From the NCBI GenBank assembly GCA_001780725.1, contig MFIM01000016.1:1-42611 (forward strand): a DNA stretch of 42,611 nucleotides, given 5' to 3'. This document shows, piece after piece, positions 15,567 to 23,165 of the stretch. The DNA comes from Candidatus Giovannonibacteria bacterium RIFCSPLOWO2_02_FULL_45_28. GTDB lineage: Bacteria; Patescibacteriota; Minisyncoccia; UBA11713; 2-01-FULL-45-33. Below the pieces are notes generated by a model. It was given only the letters and a program-made list of their open reading frames with translations, ran no database searches and was not told where the DNA came from. The translations under genes and the position numbers were made by a program. Positions within the stretch are counted from its first letter, which is position 1, and each line of letters begins with the position of its first letter.

Positions 15567-15600
15567 CCCTAATTATACCACCTTTATGTGGCAATTAGGG
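15567..15600. promoter_or_regulatory. Intercistronic hairpin containing a TATAAT box
   Basis: CCCTAATT pairs with AATTAGGG around an inner CCAC/GTGG stem. On the minus strand a TATAAT inside it lies just before the Shine-Dalgarno of the TSP3 gene. It could be an internal promoter with overlapping operator, or an mRNA processing/stability hairpin. Confidence 0.4.
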
Positions 15601-16383
15601 TGTGGATGGTGATAGCGCTGGAATGGGGTTTGGAGCCGGGCCGGTGCCTATGTGGATTATTGGATAAGCCGAGCCCAAAGATGGCGGTTTTTTGCCAAAA
15701 CCTATGCCTAAAAAGCTAAAAATCGCGGATGCAACGGCGACAACAGCTCCTATCGGACCACCCACAAACAAACTAACTAGGCTTATCCCTGCCCCGAAAA
15801 AGTCGCCGCCCATCAGCGAACTTATAATACCGATGCCCGGCAAAATATTCCCAAATCCTCCTGCCGCAGAAAGCAAGGTTTCGGCCAAAGGGCCGGTTAC
15901 CTGAAAAGCGCCAAGCGGTCCGATAATCTGTGCTCCTATTATTTGCGCCCCGCTTATCGCGGGATCAAAAACGCCAGCCGCATAAATAGGATTGATTTGC
16001 AGTATACCCCCGGCTGATTCCATTAATCCGCCGATGCTAAACCCCCCGATACCCGATGGATTTCCTTTTGAACAATTGATCGGAACCGGCGCGGCGTTGC
16101 CTAAGGTCCACACACCGGGCTGGATGACACCGTAGGGATGAATGATTGTCGTGGCGGGATTTAGAAAAAATTTGCCGCCAACGGGCGGACCGATATGCAA
16201 AATGAACCCCGGTGGTGTTAAACAAGCTTGAATTTTTGTGATTTTGCCGCCGAAAGGTTTATTTAAGGGTTGAATTAAAGGAATAGCCGCTTTTGCTTCG
16301 GAAAATGGGTAAAAGAAAGACAAAAAAACCGCGAAAATCAAAAATATTGCGAAAAATCTTTGCGTTTGCGTATGCACATGCAT
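15595..16383 (-). CDS. Secreted hydrophobic protein at the head of the secretion locus
   Basis: From ATG at 16383 this is 262 residues: a signal peptide (MHVHTQTQRFFAIFLIFAV, cleavage near SEAKA), a Gly/Pro/Ile-rich middle, a strongly hydrophobic stretch (~190-230) and a Pro-rich tail. A longer frame exists upstream to 16494 but crosses a terminator and a TATAAT box. That box ends 6 bases before 16383, so a leaderless start there is preferred. I do not recognise the family; position suggests a structural component of the apparatus. Confidence 0.6.
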   Translation of the reverse strand: MHVHTQTQRFFAIFLIFAVFLSFFYPFSEAKAAIPLIQPLNKPFGGKITKIQACLTPPGFILHIGPPVGGKFFLNPATTIIHPYGVIQPGVWTLGNAAPVPINCSKGNPSGIGGFSIGGLMESAGGILQINPIYAAGVFDPAISGAQIIGAQIIGPLGAFQVTGPLAETLLSAAGGFGNILPGIGIISSLMGGDFFGAGISLVSLFVGGPIGAVVAVASAIFSFLGIGFGKKPPSLGSAYPIIHIGTGPAPNPIPALSPSTP

Positions 16384-16389
16384 ATTATT

Positions 16390-16395
16390 ATTATA
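16390..16395 (-). promoter_or_regulatory. -10 box, probable leaderless promoter of the secretion locus
   Basis: A perfect TATAAT on the minus strand ends 6 bases before the ATG at 16383. The -35 region is T-rich and weak. Confidence 0.5.
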
Positions 16396-16411
16396 CTGCG
16401 CAAGAGCATAT

Positions 16412-16442
16412 AAAAAAAGGCCACCGCACACAACGCGATGGC
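16412..16442 (-). terminator. Rho-independent terminator of the lipoprotein gene
   Basis: On the minus strand GCCATCGC pairs with GCGGTGGC (one G-U pair) around a 7-base loop, followed by seven T. It begins right at the lipoprotein stop codon. Confidence 0.8.
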
Positions 16443-16583
16443 TCAAAGGCACATTACTTGTTTTTGCCGCTGTTCCAAGGTTAATCCGGAACAATACTTA
16501 CTTGCTACTACATTAAACAGTATTGCCTCACATCCACTTGACAAAAAAACCGACAAAAACGCTGCGAAAATCAATTTTTTCAT
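16443..16583 (-). CDS. Small lipoprotein (46 residues)
   Basis: ATG at 16583 follows a good Shine-Dalgarno (GAAGGGAGAG). The peptide begins MKKLIFAAFLSVFLSSGCEA, a short lipoprotein signal with lipobox LSSGC; Cys18 would be lipidated. The mature part is only ~29 residues (two more Cys, Gln/Lys-rich end). It resembles entericidin-like or lysis-type micro-lipoproteins in size only. Its own promoter (16623-16651) and terminator (16412-16442) make it a monocistronic unit. Confidence 0.7.
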   Translation of the reverse strand: MKKLIFAAFLSVFLSSGCEAILFNVVASKYCSGLTLEQRQKQVMCL

Positions 16584-16622
16584 CTTTTCTCTCCCTTCTT
16601 GGATTTCTTGATTTCTAACTCA

Positions 16623-16651
16623 AGTATAGCAAATTAAAGTCCGCTTGTCAA
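16623..16651 (-). promoter_or_regulatory. Sigma-70 promoter of the small lipoprotein
   Basis: On the minus strand TTGACA (16646-16651) and TATACT (16623-16628) are 17 bases apart, with predicted start near 16616 and a ~33-base leader to the ATG. Confidence 0.78.
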
Positions 16652-16658
16652 CCCAGCG

Positions 16659-18527
16659 CTACTCCACTGTAACAGATTTTGCTAAGTTGCGGGGTTTATC
16701 CACGTCCAAACCCAAAAGAGCCGCAGTGTGGTAAGCGAAAAGCTGAAGAGGAATCACTGAAAGAATTGGCGTGAGCATCTCCAGAGTCTGCGGAATGAAA
16801 ATAACATCGTCGGCGAGTTTGCCAATTTTTTCATCCCCTTCCGTGGCCACCGCCAAAACGCGCCCATTTCTTGCTTTAATCTCCTGAATGTTTGAGAGTA
16901 TTTTTTCATAAACAGGATCTTTCGGCGCCAAAGCCACTGTCGGAAAATTTTCGTCAATGAGAGCTATGGGTCCGTGCTTCATCTCACCGGAAGCGTAACC
17001 CTCGGCATGCCTGTAAGAAATCTCTTTTAATTTAAGCGCTCCTTCCAAAGCCACCGGAAAGTTGTATTTTCTCCCCAAATACAGAAAGTTTTTGTACTTA
17101 GAATACTTTTCAGCAAGTTTTTTAACTCCCGCGTCACCGGCCAAAACTTTTTTCATTTTCGCCGGCAAGGCTTTGAGTTCCATTACCAGTTTTTGGCCTA
17201 GCACATCCGAGACGGCGCCGCGCTCGCGGCCTAAAAATAACGCAAGAAGCACAAGCGCGCCCAACTGCGAGATAAAAGCCTTGGTTGATGCAACGCCTAT
17301 TTCCGGTCCGGCGTGATTATAAATACCCGCGTCGGACTCTCTGGCAATAGTTGAACCTACAACATTGACTACGCCCAAAGTTAAAGCGCCCCGCTTTTTC
17401 GCTTCGCGCAGAGCCTCCAGCGTGTCTGCGGTTTCTCCAGATTGAGAAACAAAAATGGCAACCGTATCCGGATCTATCACCGGATTAGAATATCTAAACT
17501 CCGAAGCATACTCAACAGAAGCCGGAATTTTCGCCAATTCTTCAAAATAATATTTGCCCACAAGTCCGGCGTAATAAGAAGTCCCGCAGGCAGAAATTAT
17601 AATTTTTTTCGCTTGAAGCAGACGGTCTCGGACAGCAACAATTCCTCCCAGTTTGGCGCTGCCCTCTTCCAAAAGCCGTCCCAACAGAACGTTTTCCAGC
17701 GCAGACGGCCCTTCAAAAATTTCTTTCCGCATAAAGTGGGGGTGTCCGCTTTTCTGCGCCTCCGAAATATCCCAATCTATTTTATCTATAGGTTTTTGTA
17801 ATGTTTTTTTGGAAAGGTTTCCGCCAAAGGCGGATCCGCCTAGGGTGGAGAAAATTTCCATTTTTGATGGAGTAAGAACCGCCGCCTCATTATCATGAAG
17901 ATAAATCACGTTTTTTGTAATACCCACAACAGCCGACGCGTCGGAGGCGACCAAATATTCGCCGTCGCCTATACCCAAAATAATCGGCGAGCCGCGCCGC
18001 GCAACGACAATTTTTTCCGGATCGTGTTTTGAAATAACAGCAAGGCCGAAAGTTCCGTTAACGTGCCGCAAACCTTCCAACACCGCGTCTTCTAAAAATA
18101 TTTGCCCAGCCGATAAAAATGGCCTCTCAAAAAGATGAGCCAAAATCTCCGTGTCCGTTTCCGACAAAAAAGAATGTCCCTCCCGAATAAGCGCTTCACG
18201 AAGCTCAGCGTAATTTTCTATGATACCGTTGTGCACAACGAAAATTCCACTTTGGCAATCGGCGTGGGGATGGGCGTTTCTGTCAGACGGCTTGCCGTGA
18301 GTCGCCCAGCGCGTGTGGGCAATGGCGGATTTGCCGCTCCAAGATTTCCGCGACAATCTGCTCTCAAGCGCGGAGACGCGCCCGGCCGTCTTTTCAAATC
18401 TGATTTTAACGCCGTCCCAAAGCGCTACACCCGCTGAATCATATCCGCGGTATTCCAAAGCTTTCAGTCCATCTATAACAATGGGCAGAGCGTTTTTCTT
18501 GCCAATGTATCCGACTATACCGCACAT
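16659..18527 (-). CDS. glmS: Glutamine-fructose-6-phosphate aminotransferase (isomerizing)
   Basis: The 622-residue enzyme makes glucosamine-6-phosphate from fructose-6-phosphate and glutamine, the first step toward UDP-GlcNAc for the cell wall. The nucleophile Cys2 is in MCGIVGYIG, with HTRWATHG and HNGIIENY of the glutaminase domain. SIS domains carry CGTSYYAG and SQSGETADT, and the protein ends in LAKSVTVE. A CCGCC-type palindrome (17821-17848) adds a GGSAFGG segment at the interdomain linker. A TATAAA box ends 6 bases before the ATG, suggesting leaderless transcription. Confidence 0.97.
   Translation of the reverse strand: MCGIVGYIGKKNALPIVIDGLKALEYRGYDSAGVALWDGVKIRFEKTAGRVSALESRLSRKSWSGKSAIAHTRWATHGKPSDRNAHPHADCQSGIFVVHNGIIENYAELREALIREGHSFLSETDTEILAHLFERPFLSAGQIFLEDAVLEGLRHVNGTFGLAVISKHDPEKIVVARRGSPIILGIGDGEYLVASDASAVVGITKNVIYLHDNEAAVLTPSKMEIFSTLGGSAFGGNLSKKTLQKPIDKIDWDISEAQKSGHPHFMRKEIFEGPSALENVLLGRLLEEGSAKLGGIVAVRDRLLQAKKIIISACGTSYYAGLVGKYYFEELAKIPASVEYASEFRYSNPVIDPDTVAIFVSQSGETADTLEALREAKKRGALTLGVVNVVGSTIARESDAGIYNHAGPEIGVASTKAFISQLGALVLLALFLGRERGAVSDVLGQKLVMELKALPAKMKKVLAGDAGVKKLAEKYSKYKNFLYLGRKYNFPVALEGALKLKEISYRHAEGYASGEMKHGPIALIDENFPTVALAPKDPVYEKILSNIQEIKARNGRVLAVATEGDEKIGKLADDVIFIPQTLEMLTPILSVIPLQLFAYHTAALLGLDVDKPRNLAKSVTVE
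17821..17848. repeat. In-frame CCGCC/GGCGG palindrome in glmS
   Basis: CCGCCAAAGGCGGATCCGCC forms overlapping inverted repeats and is translated as GGSAFGG in the linker between the glutaminase and SIS domains. A similar CCGCC(TTA)GGCGG stem lies at 32-45. Confidence 0.55.
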
Positions 18528-18560
18528 GCCAAATTTATATTAACGTTATTACATTAATTA

Positions 18561-18591
18561 AAACAAAAAGGCCAGCGTATAGTTACGCCGG
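18561..18591 (-). terminator. Rho-independent terminator after the GDPD gene
   Basis: On the minus strand CCGGCGTA pairs with TACGCTGG around a 4-base loop, followed by CCTTTTTGTTTT. It separates the GDPD gene from glmS. Confidence 0.75.
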
Positions 18592-18592
18592 G

Positions 18593-19309
18593 TTATTGCA
18601 AAGTAATTTCCCATAAAATCTCTTTCGCGTAAGCAGGGCAGTCAGAGAATATGCCGTCCAAATCAAGAAATAAAGCCAAAGTAATCTGGGATTTGGGATG
18701 GAAGGATTTATCGGAATAAGCATAGATCAAAAATCTTTTTTTGCGAAAATATTCTACCATCTCCCGATTCAAATTCAAAGCCGCCAAATTAAAATGGATA
18801 CTCTTTGCTTTCAAAATCTTGCCGACTGCGGCAACCAGCCACCATGACAAATTGCGTTCAACCGGATCCCACAAAAGACCGATCTTTGCGCGCGGCTTTT
18901 TTCCTTCTAAAAATCTGATTTTAAAAAGTTCAAGCCACAAAAAAGAGGAGAATACGATTTTGTCGCGGCAGCGAAGACCTTGAGTCATTTCCAAAATTTC
19001 GTGAATCAATCCCTTTTCTTTAATTTCAAGATGAAGCTGCATTTGCTCTCCCAAGAAAAACCGCTCATTGGACAAAGGAAGATGGGCTCCCTTAACTTTA
19101 ATACTGAGAAAATCTTCAAAGGCGAGCGCTGCGCGGCATTCTTCTTCGGTGCGAATTGGGTCGTGCGATAAAACCAGTTTTCCGCAAAATTTGCATCGCC
19201 TTATATCCGTCTCAACAGCTTCCGCTCCCATTTTATGCGCCGCCACAAACGCTTCGCGCGTGTTTTCTTTCTCTGAAGCCGACGCCCCGCGATGAGCGAT
19301 GATAAGCAT
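18593..19309 (-). CDS. Glycerophosphodiester phosphodiesterase family protein
   Basis: The 238-residue TIM-barrel enzyme hydrolyses glycerophosphodiesters to glycerol-3-phosphate and an alcohol. Catalytic and metal residues are visible: H6-R7 in IAHRGAS, E33 and D35 in VETDIRR, H49 in LSHDPIRT, and the Glu in LHLEIKEKG. Length fits single-domain bacterial GDPD. No signal peptide is present, so it is cytoplasmic, perhaps for lipid recycling. It has its own terminator. Confidence 0.9.
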   Translation of the reverse strand: MLIIAHRGASASEKENTREAFVAAHKMGAEAVETDIRRCKFCGKLVLSHDPIRTEEECRAALAFEDFLSIKVKGAHLPLSNERFFLGEQMQLHLEIKEKGLIHEILEMTQGLRCRDKIVFSSFLWLELFKIRFLEGKKPRAKIGLLWDPVERNLSWWLVAAVGKILKAKSIHFNLAALNLNREMVEYFRKKRFLIYAYSDKSFHPKSQITLALFLDLDGIFSDCPAYAKEILWEITLQ

Positions 19310-19350
19310 TTTTCAGATCCGATTCTTCCCAAAACCTAACACGTTTTTAC

Positions 19351-19380
19351 AAAAACAAAAAGCGGGGCTATTTGCCCCAC
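19351..19380 (-). terminator. Rho-independent terminator of the small membrane-protein gene
   Basis: On the minus strand GGGGC-AAATA-GCCCC is followed by GCTTTTTGTTTTTG. Nearly the same hairpin recurs at 19921-19945. Confidence 0.75.
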
Positions 19381-19395
19381 TCAATACTACATGTT

Positions 19396-19836
19396 TTATT
19401 TAAATGCCCTTTCAAGATGAAAAAACCAAGGGACAACAACGCCGTAATCAATGTAATGAAGTATCGTGCCGGCGATTAGCGCGTCTGGAACTATGTAATA
19501 AAATCCCAGTTCTGGATATAGTTTGGTCCACATTATCAGCGCTAAGGCATTAAGCAATGGGGCCGCTGTTGCATAAATATTTTTAACAACAGCGCGAGAA
19601 AGTTTTTTGGACGCACCGATTCTCTTAAGCAAATTCATTAATAAACCGCCTCCGAATTCAAGCAAAAGAATGCCGATGGCAATCGCGCTTACGAGCGTTA
19701 TAAATATCGCTGGGAGCAAAGCGATGCCCATATTGGAAACGCCATTCAAACGAGGAATAGATGGGAATACGAATGCCACACATAGCGCGTCTAGCATAAC
19801 CACAGCAATAAACGCAATCGCGTAAATTTTTGACAC
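19396..19836 (-). CDS. Hypothetical polytopic membrane protein
   Basis: The 146-residue protein begins at GTG (19836), with GGGGGAGAG as Shine-Dalgarno, and has about four membrane helices (~5-25, ~37-60, ~88-105, ~112-130) and short charged loops. I recognise no family or catalytic motif. A promoter (TTGACG-17-TATTTT, 19872-19900) precedes it and a terminator follows, so it is monocistronic. Confidence 0.65.
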   Translation of the reverse strand: MSKIYAIAFIAVVMLDALCVAFVFPSIPRLNGVSNMGIALLPAIFITLVSAIAIGILLLEFGGGLLMNLLKRIGASKKLSRAVVKNIYATAAPLLNALALIMWTKLYPELGFYYIVPDALIAGTILHYIDYGVVVPWFFHLERAFK

Positions 19837-19871
19837 AGATACTCTCCCCCAACTTGCAAGACTCTACCAAA

Positions 19872-19900
19872 AAAATACTCTTAGATTATCCGCACGTCAA
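19872..19900 (-). promoter_or_regulatory. Promoter of the small membrane-protein gene
   Basis: TTGACG (19895-19900) and TATTTT (19872-19877) on the minus strand are 17 bases apart, upstream of the GTG start at 19836. Confidence 0.6.
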
Positions 19901-20007
19901 GCGCCCTCGCCTGCATTTAACAAAAAAGCGGGGCTATTTGCCCGCTCAGATATAAGGAAAATCACGACCAAAATTACTAAAAATGCCATCGCTATACCGC
20001 CCAACAT
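19897..20007 (-). CDS. Possible small single-helix membrane protein (36 residues)
   Basis: ATG at 20007 is preceded by AAGGAGGGGGC, a strong Shine-Dalgarno that begins within the leuS stop region. The peptide MLGGIAMAFLVILVVIF is one membrane helix, followed by ISERANSPAFLLNAGEGA. A terminator hairpin (19921-19945) lies inside the C-terminal codons, so transcripts ending there would lack the stop codon. Either the ORF is not used to its end or termination is partial. Confidence 0.4.
   Translation of the reverse strand: MLGGIAMAFLVILVVIFLISERANSPAFLLNAGEGA
19921..19945 (-). terminator. Terminator hairpin downstream of leuS
   Basis: On the minus strand GCGGG pairs with CCCGC around an AAATAGC-containing loop, followed by TTTTTTG. 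It is nearly the same sequence as the terminator at 19351-19380. It probably ends the leuS transcript. Confidence 0.65.
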
Positions 20008-20019
20008 AATGCCCCCTCC

Positions 20020-22893
20020 TTAAACCACAATGTTGACGAGTCTTCGTGGAACGAAGATAATCTTTCGTGGTTTTCTGTTTTCTAGAGCGAGCTTAACTTT
20101 TTCGCGCGCGAGAGTCAAGCGCTCGGCTTCGGATTGCGAAATATTGACTGGGACTTCAAATTTGTCGCGCACTTTGCCGTTTATTTGGATAATAAGCTCA
20201 AAAGTATTTTCTTCAACGAGCTTCGGGTCGTATTTCGGCCAAGGCTCAAAATGGATAGACGCTTTGTTGCCCAAGCGCGACCAAAGTTCTTCGGCAAGAT
20301 GTGGCGCAAACGGAGCAAGTAGCTTTAAAAATACGCTGAAATTTTCAGAGGAAGCTCCGACTTTTTCCATTTCATTTAAAAGCACCATTAATGCGGAAAC
20401 GGCGGTATTAAAATGAAATTCCTCAATATCTTCTCCGACTTTCTTTATGGTTTTATTCAGCGCTCGCGCAAAATCGCCTCGCTCCTCAACACTCGGTGTT
20501 GAATCCCGAAAAACACCGAGTGTTTTCCCGCGAGGCGAGGCAAATTTCCAAACTCTGTCCAAAAATCTCCGGATGCCTAAAATGCCCTGCGGGTTCCACG
20601 GATACGAACCGGCTTCATTATATGGGCCGATGAAAGCCAAATACATCCGCACCGTATCCGCTCCGAATTTGGCAACATATTCATCCGGATCAATCACGTT
20701 GCCTTTTGATTTGGACATTTTCTGACCGTCCGGACCCAAAATAATGCCGCGGTTTCTTCTGTCTTTGTATGGTTCGTCTCCCAGTTCTTTCGGAATAAGC
20801 CCCGAATCAAACATTGCTTCATACCAAAAGCGGGAATATAAAAGGTGCATTGTCGTGTGCTCGGCTCCCCCGGAATATAAATCAACCGGCATCCAGTTTT
20901 CCATTTTTCTCTTTTGGGCAAATTCTTTTTCATTTTTTGGGTCGCAATATCTCAAAAAATACCAGGAAGAATCAACAAAGGTGTCCAGCGTGTCTGTCTC
21001 GCGTTCCGCAACGCTTCCGCATTTCGGACATTTAACTTTTAGCCATTTTTCAGCTTTAGCAAGCGGAGACTTCCCATCCGAACGCGGTTTGTAATCCTTT
21101 ATCTCGGGCAATAAAACCGGCAAATCTTTTTCCGGCGCGGCCAGCGCACCGTCTTTTAGACAATAAATTATCGGAATCGGCGCCCCCCAATAACGCTGCC
21201 GCGATACCACCCAATCGCGCAAGCGGTATTGCGTTTTTATTTCCCCACCGACAAATTCTGTTATTGTTTTTTTTGCTTTCTCCGAATCCATCCCGTCAAA
21301 TTTTCCGGAATTAACCATTATACCGCTTCCGGCATACGCCTCTCCCAAAATTAGGCGCCTAAAAACAAGACTGTGCAGTTGATCTTTTACCTTATCAAGA
21401 ACCTCTGTCTTGCTAAGCCATTCCAACGAAAATTTTTCTTTCTCTGTATTTTCCAATCTTGGAGGCGTTTTCTCATTGTTTAGCAATTGAAAATGCAAAC
21501 CCGTGGCGTTAATGTTTCTGTTCACGTTTTTCGAAAATGCCACATAGTGGTGGTGTATTTTTTCTGAAACCGAAACCAGTTTCAGGTTTTTATAGCCGGT
21601 TTCTTCTTGAATTTCGCGGCACGCAGCGGCTTCGTAGTTTTCAGCGCCGTCTATCCCGCCTCCGACAAAAAGATTCCCGCCGAGCTTGGGTCCCCAGTTT
21701 ATAGATAAAAATTTTCCCGTTTTAGAATCCTCAACAACAGCTACAATGCTTTTTCTAAATTCCTCGTTTTCACGCAACTCGCCGGTAACCGGCTCAACAA
21801 CAGTTCTCGTCTGCAGACCAAATTTTTTTGCGAACTCAAAATCGCGCTGGTCGTGCGCGGGGACAGCCATAATCGCGCCAGTTCCGTAGCCCATAAAAAC
21901 ATAGTCGGCAACCCAAATCGGAATTTCTTCCTTATTTGCCGGATTTACGGCTTTGATGCCTTTTAATTCAACTCCGGTTTTCTCTTTTTCTGCTTTCTGC
22001 CTTTGCAATTGCGTTTTCTTTTTTGCTACGTCAATATATCTTTCAACCTCTTTGAGGTTAGAAATCAGAGGTTTGAGGTTAGAAATTAGAGGGTGTTCCG
22101 GAGCAAGCACCATATAAGTCGCCCCGAAGAGAGTATCCGGACGCGTTGTAAAAACCTTTATTTTAAATTCCAAATTCTTAATTCTAAATTCTATTTCCGC
22201 CCCTTCCGATTTCCCTATCCAATTTCTCTGCGCTTCTTTTATTTCTTCCTTCCAATTTAACTTGTCCAAACCAAACAAAAGCCGATCGGCGTAATTCGTA
22301 ATTTTCAGCATCCACTGTTTCATCTGTTTCTGTTCAACTTCCGCTCCGCATCTCTCGCAACAGCCGCCGACTATTTGTTCATTGGCGAGCACGGTTTTAT
22401 CTTTCGGACACCAATTAACGGAAGTTTCGGCTTGATATGCCAGCCCTTTTTTAAAAAACTGCAAAAAAATCCACTGTGTCCATTTGTAATATTCCGGATC
22501 GGAAGTTATAACTTCGCGCGACCAATCAAAAGATGCACCCATGGATTTGATTTGCTTGCGCATGTAATCAATGTTGCCGTATGTCCATTTTTTAGGATTT
22601 AATCCGCGCTTTATGGCAGCATTCTCCGCAGGAAGCCCGAAAGCGTCAAAACCTATCGGGAATAAAACATTTTTTCCTTCCATTCTTTTTTTTCGCGCAA
22701 AAATGTCGGGCACGGAAAAAGCATACCAATGCCCGGTATGCAGATTGCCGGACGGGTACGGAAATTCAACCAAAACATAAAAATTTCTAGCCCGAGGCCA
22801 GTCAGCCTTGGGTTGGTCATTCGTTTCGTAGATTTTTGATTTCTCCCACTCTTTCTGCCATTTTTTCTCTATTTTTTTGTGGTCATACGGCAT
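20020..22893 (-). CDS. leuS: Leucyl-tRNA synthetase with an inserted Nudix domain
   Basis: The 957-residue class I synthetase charges tRNA-Leu. The HIGH motif is HTGH (52-55) and KMSKS is at 725-729. CP1 editing elements include TTRPDTLFGATY (249-260) and GYGTGAIMAVPAHDQRD (335-351). Between ~372 and ~515 a complete Nudix fold interrupts the editing domain. Its Nudix box (412-434: G-x5-E-x7-REIQEETGY) is a perfect match to G-x5-E-x7-REUxEExGU. LeuRS sequence resumes at AYAGSGIMVNSGKFDG. A two-arm palindrome is translated at ~787-807, before the anticodon-binding domain, and two short Leu/Asn/Lys tracts lie near 235 and 267-281. A TATAAT box (22903-22908) lies 9 bases before the ATG. Confidence 0.97.
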   Translation of the reverse strand: MPYDHKKIEKKWQKEWEKSKIYETNDQPKADWPRARNFYVLVEFPYPSGNLHTGHWYAFSVPDIFARKKRMEGKNVLFPIGFDAFGLPAENAAIKRGLNPKKWTYGNIDYMRKQIKSMGASFDWSREVITSDPEYYKWTQWIFLQFFKKGLAYQAETSVNWCPKDKTVLANEQIVGGCCERCGAEVEQKQMKQWMLKITNYADRLLFGLDKLNWKEEIKEAQRNWIGKSEGAEIEFRIKNLEFKIKVFTTRPDTLFGATYMVLAPEHPLISNLKPLISNLKEVERYIDVAKKKTQLQRQKAEKEKTGVELKGIKAVNPANKEEIPIWVADYVFMGYGTGAIMAVPAHDQRDFEFAKKFGLQTRTVVEPVTGELRENEEFRKSIVAVVEDSKTGKFLSINWGPKLGGNLFVGGGIDGAENYEAAACREIQEETGYKNLKLVSVSEKIHHHYVAFSKNVNRNINATGLHFQLLNNEKTPPRLENTEKEKFSLEWLSKTEVLDKVKDQLHSLVFRRLILGEAYAGSGIMVNSGKFDGMDSEKAKKTITEFVGGEIKTQYRLRDWVVSRQRYWGAPIPIIYCLKDGALAAPEKDLPVLLPEIKDYKPRSDGKSPLAKAEKWLKVKCPKCGSVAERETDTLDTFVDSSWYFLRYCDPKNEKEFAQKRKMENWMPVDLYSGGAEHTTMHLLYSRFWYEAMFDSGLIPKELGDEPYKDRRNRGIILGPDGQKMSKSKGNVIDPDEYVAKFGADTVRMYLAFIGPYNEAGSYPWNPQGILGIRRFLDRVWKFASPRGKTLGVFRDSTPSVEERGDFARALNKTIKKVGEDIEEFHFNTAVSALMVLLNEMEKVGASSENFSVFLKLLAPFAPHLAEELWSRLGNKASIHFEPWPKYDPKLVEENTFELIIQINGKVRDKFEVPVNISQSEAERLTLAREKVKLALENRKPRKIIFVPRRLVNIVV
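20477..20535. repeat. In-frame palindromic element, copy 4 (leuS)
   Basis: The arms AACACTCGGTGTT (20488-20500) and AACACCGAGTGTT (20512-20524) are exact complements, flanked by CTCGCTCCTC and TTCCCGCGAGG. It is inverted relative to copies 2 and 3 with respect to the coding strand and yields GKTLGVFRDSTPSVEERG, yet keeps the leuS frame open. Confidence 0.8.
21349..21780 (-). other. Nudix domain inside leuS
   Basis: This DNA segment encodes LeuRS residues ~372-515. Before the Nudix box (21592-21660) come strands SIVAVVEDSKTGKFLSINWG and LGGNLFVGGG. After it come LKLVSVSEKIHHHYVAFSKN and FHFQ-type strands, and a typical Nudix ending with ENTEKEKFSLEWLSKTEVLD. The placement is between the editing motif HDQRD and the AYAGSG return strand. 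Confidence 0.88.
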
Positions 22894-22896
22894 ATA

Positions 22897-22924
22897 TTGA
22901 CAATTATACCCGCAGAGCTATGTT
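22897..22924 (+). promoter_or_regulatory. Promoter candidate of the P5C dehydrogenase unit, divergent from leuS
   Basis: TTGACA (22897-22902) and TATGTT (22919-22924) are 16 bases apart and lead to the ORF at 22955. The leuS -10 box TATAAT on the opposite strand (22903-22908) is interleaved, so the two promoters overlap. Confidence 0.5.
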
Positions 22925-22954
22925 TAAGCCAGAATCCAAGATAAGGAAGTTTTT

Positions 22955-23155
22955 ATGATTATGACAGAAGGGTCTTTGAAAGAATTTTTGGAGGCTGTTG
23001 AAAAACGGATTGCGGCAGAAGCCGCAATCGGCGTCCGCAAACATGCTAGAAAAAACATTATAAAAATAGTTGAAGAGGAGTTGAGAGGTTGCGTATCTAT
23101 CGGCACACTTCTGCCACCAGTAGATACGGTTCTCGGCAGCGATTGGGATATTTGA
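22955..23155 (+). CDS. Small hypothetical protein upstream of the P5C dehydrogenase
   Basis: ATG at 22955, with AAGGAAG about 7 bases upstream, encodes 66 residues. These comprise an amphipathic helix (MTEGSLKEFLEAVEKRIAAE) and a second helical part (NIIKIVEEELRGCVSIG), ending GSDWDI. No membrane helix is present. The TGA stop is 10 bases before the dehydrogenase ATG and is embedded in its Shine-Dalgarno region (TGAGGAGG), so the two are coupled. No family is recognised. Confidence 0.6.
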   Translation: MIMTEGSLKEFLEAVEKRIAAEAAIGVRKHARKNIIKIVEEELRGCVSIGTLLPPVDTVLGSDWDI

Positions 23156-23165
23156 GGAGGAAAAA

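Noticed and set aside
16384-16494. N-terminal 37-codon extension of the 15595 gene
   Set aside because: It overlaps the lipoprotein terminator and the -10 box; the signal peptide begins at the ATG at 16383.
16443-16583. Apparent frameshift in the lipoprotein gene
   Set aside because: A first reading with eight T gave an early stop; recounting shows seven T and an intact 46-codon frame.
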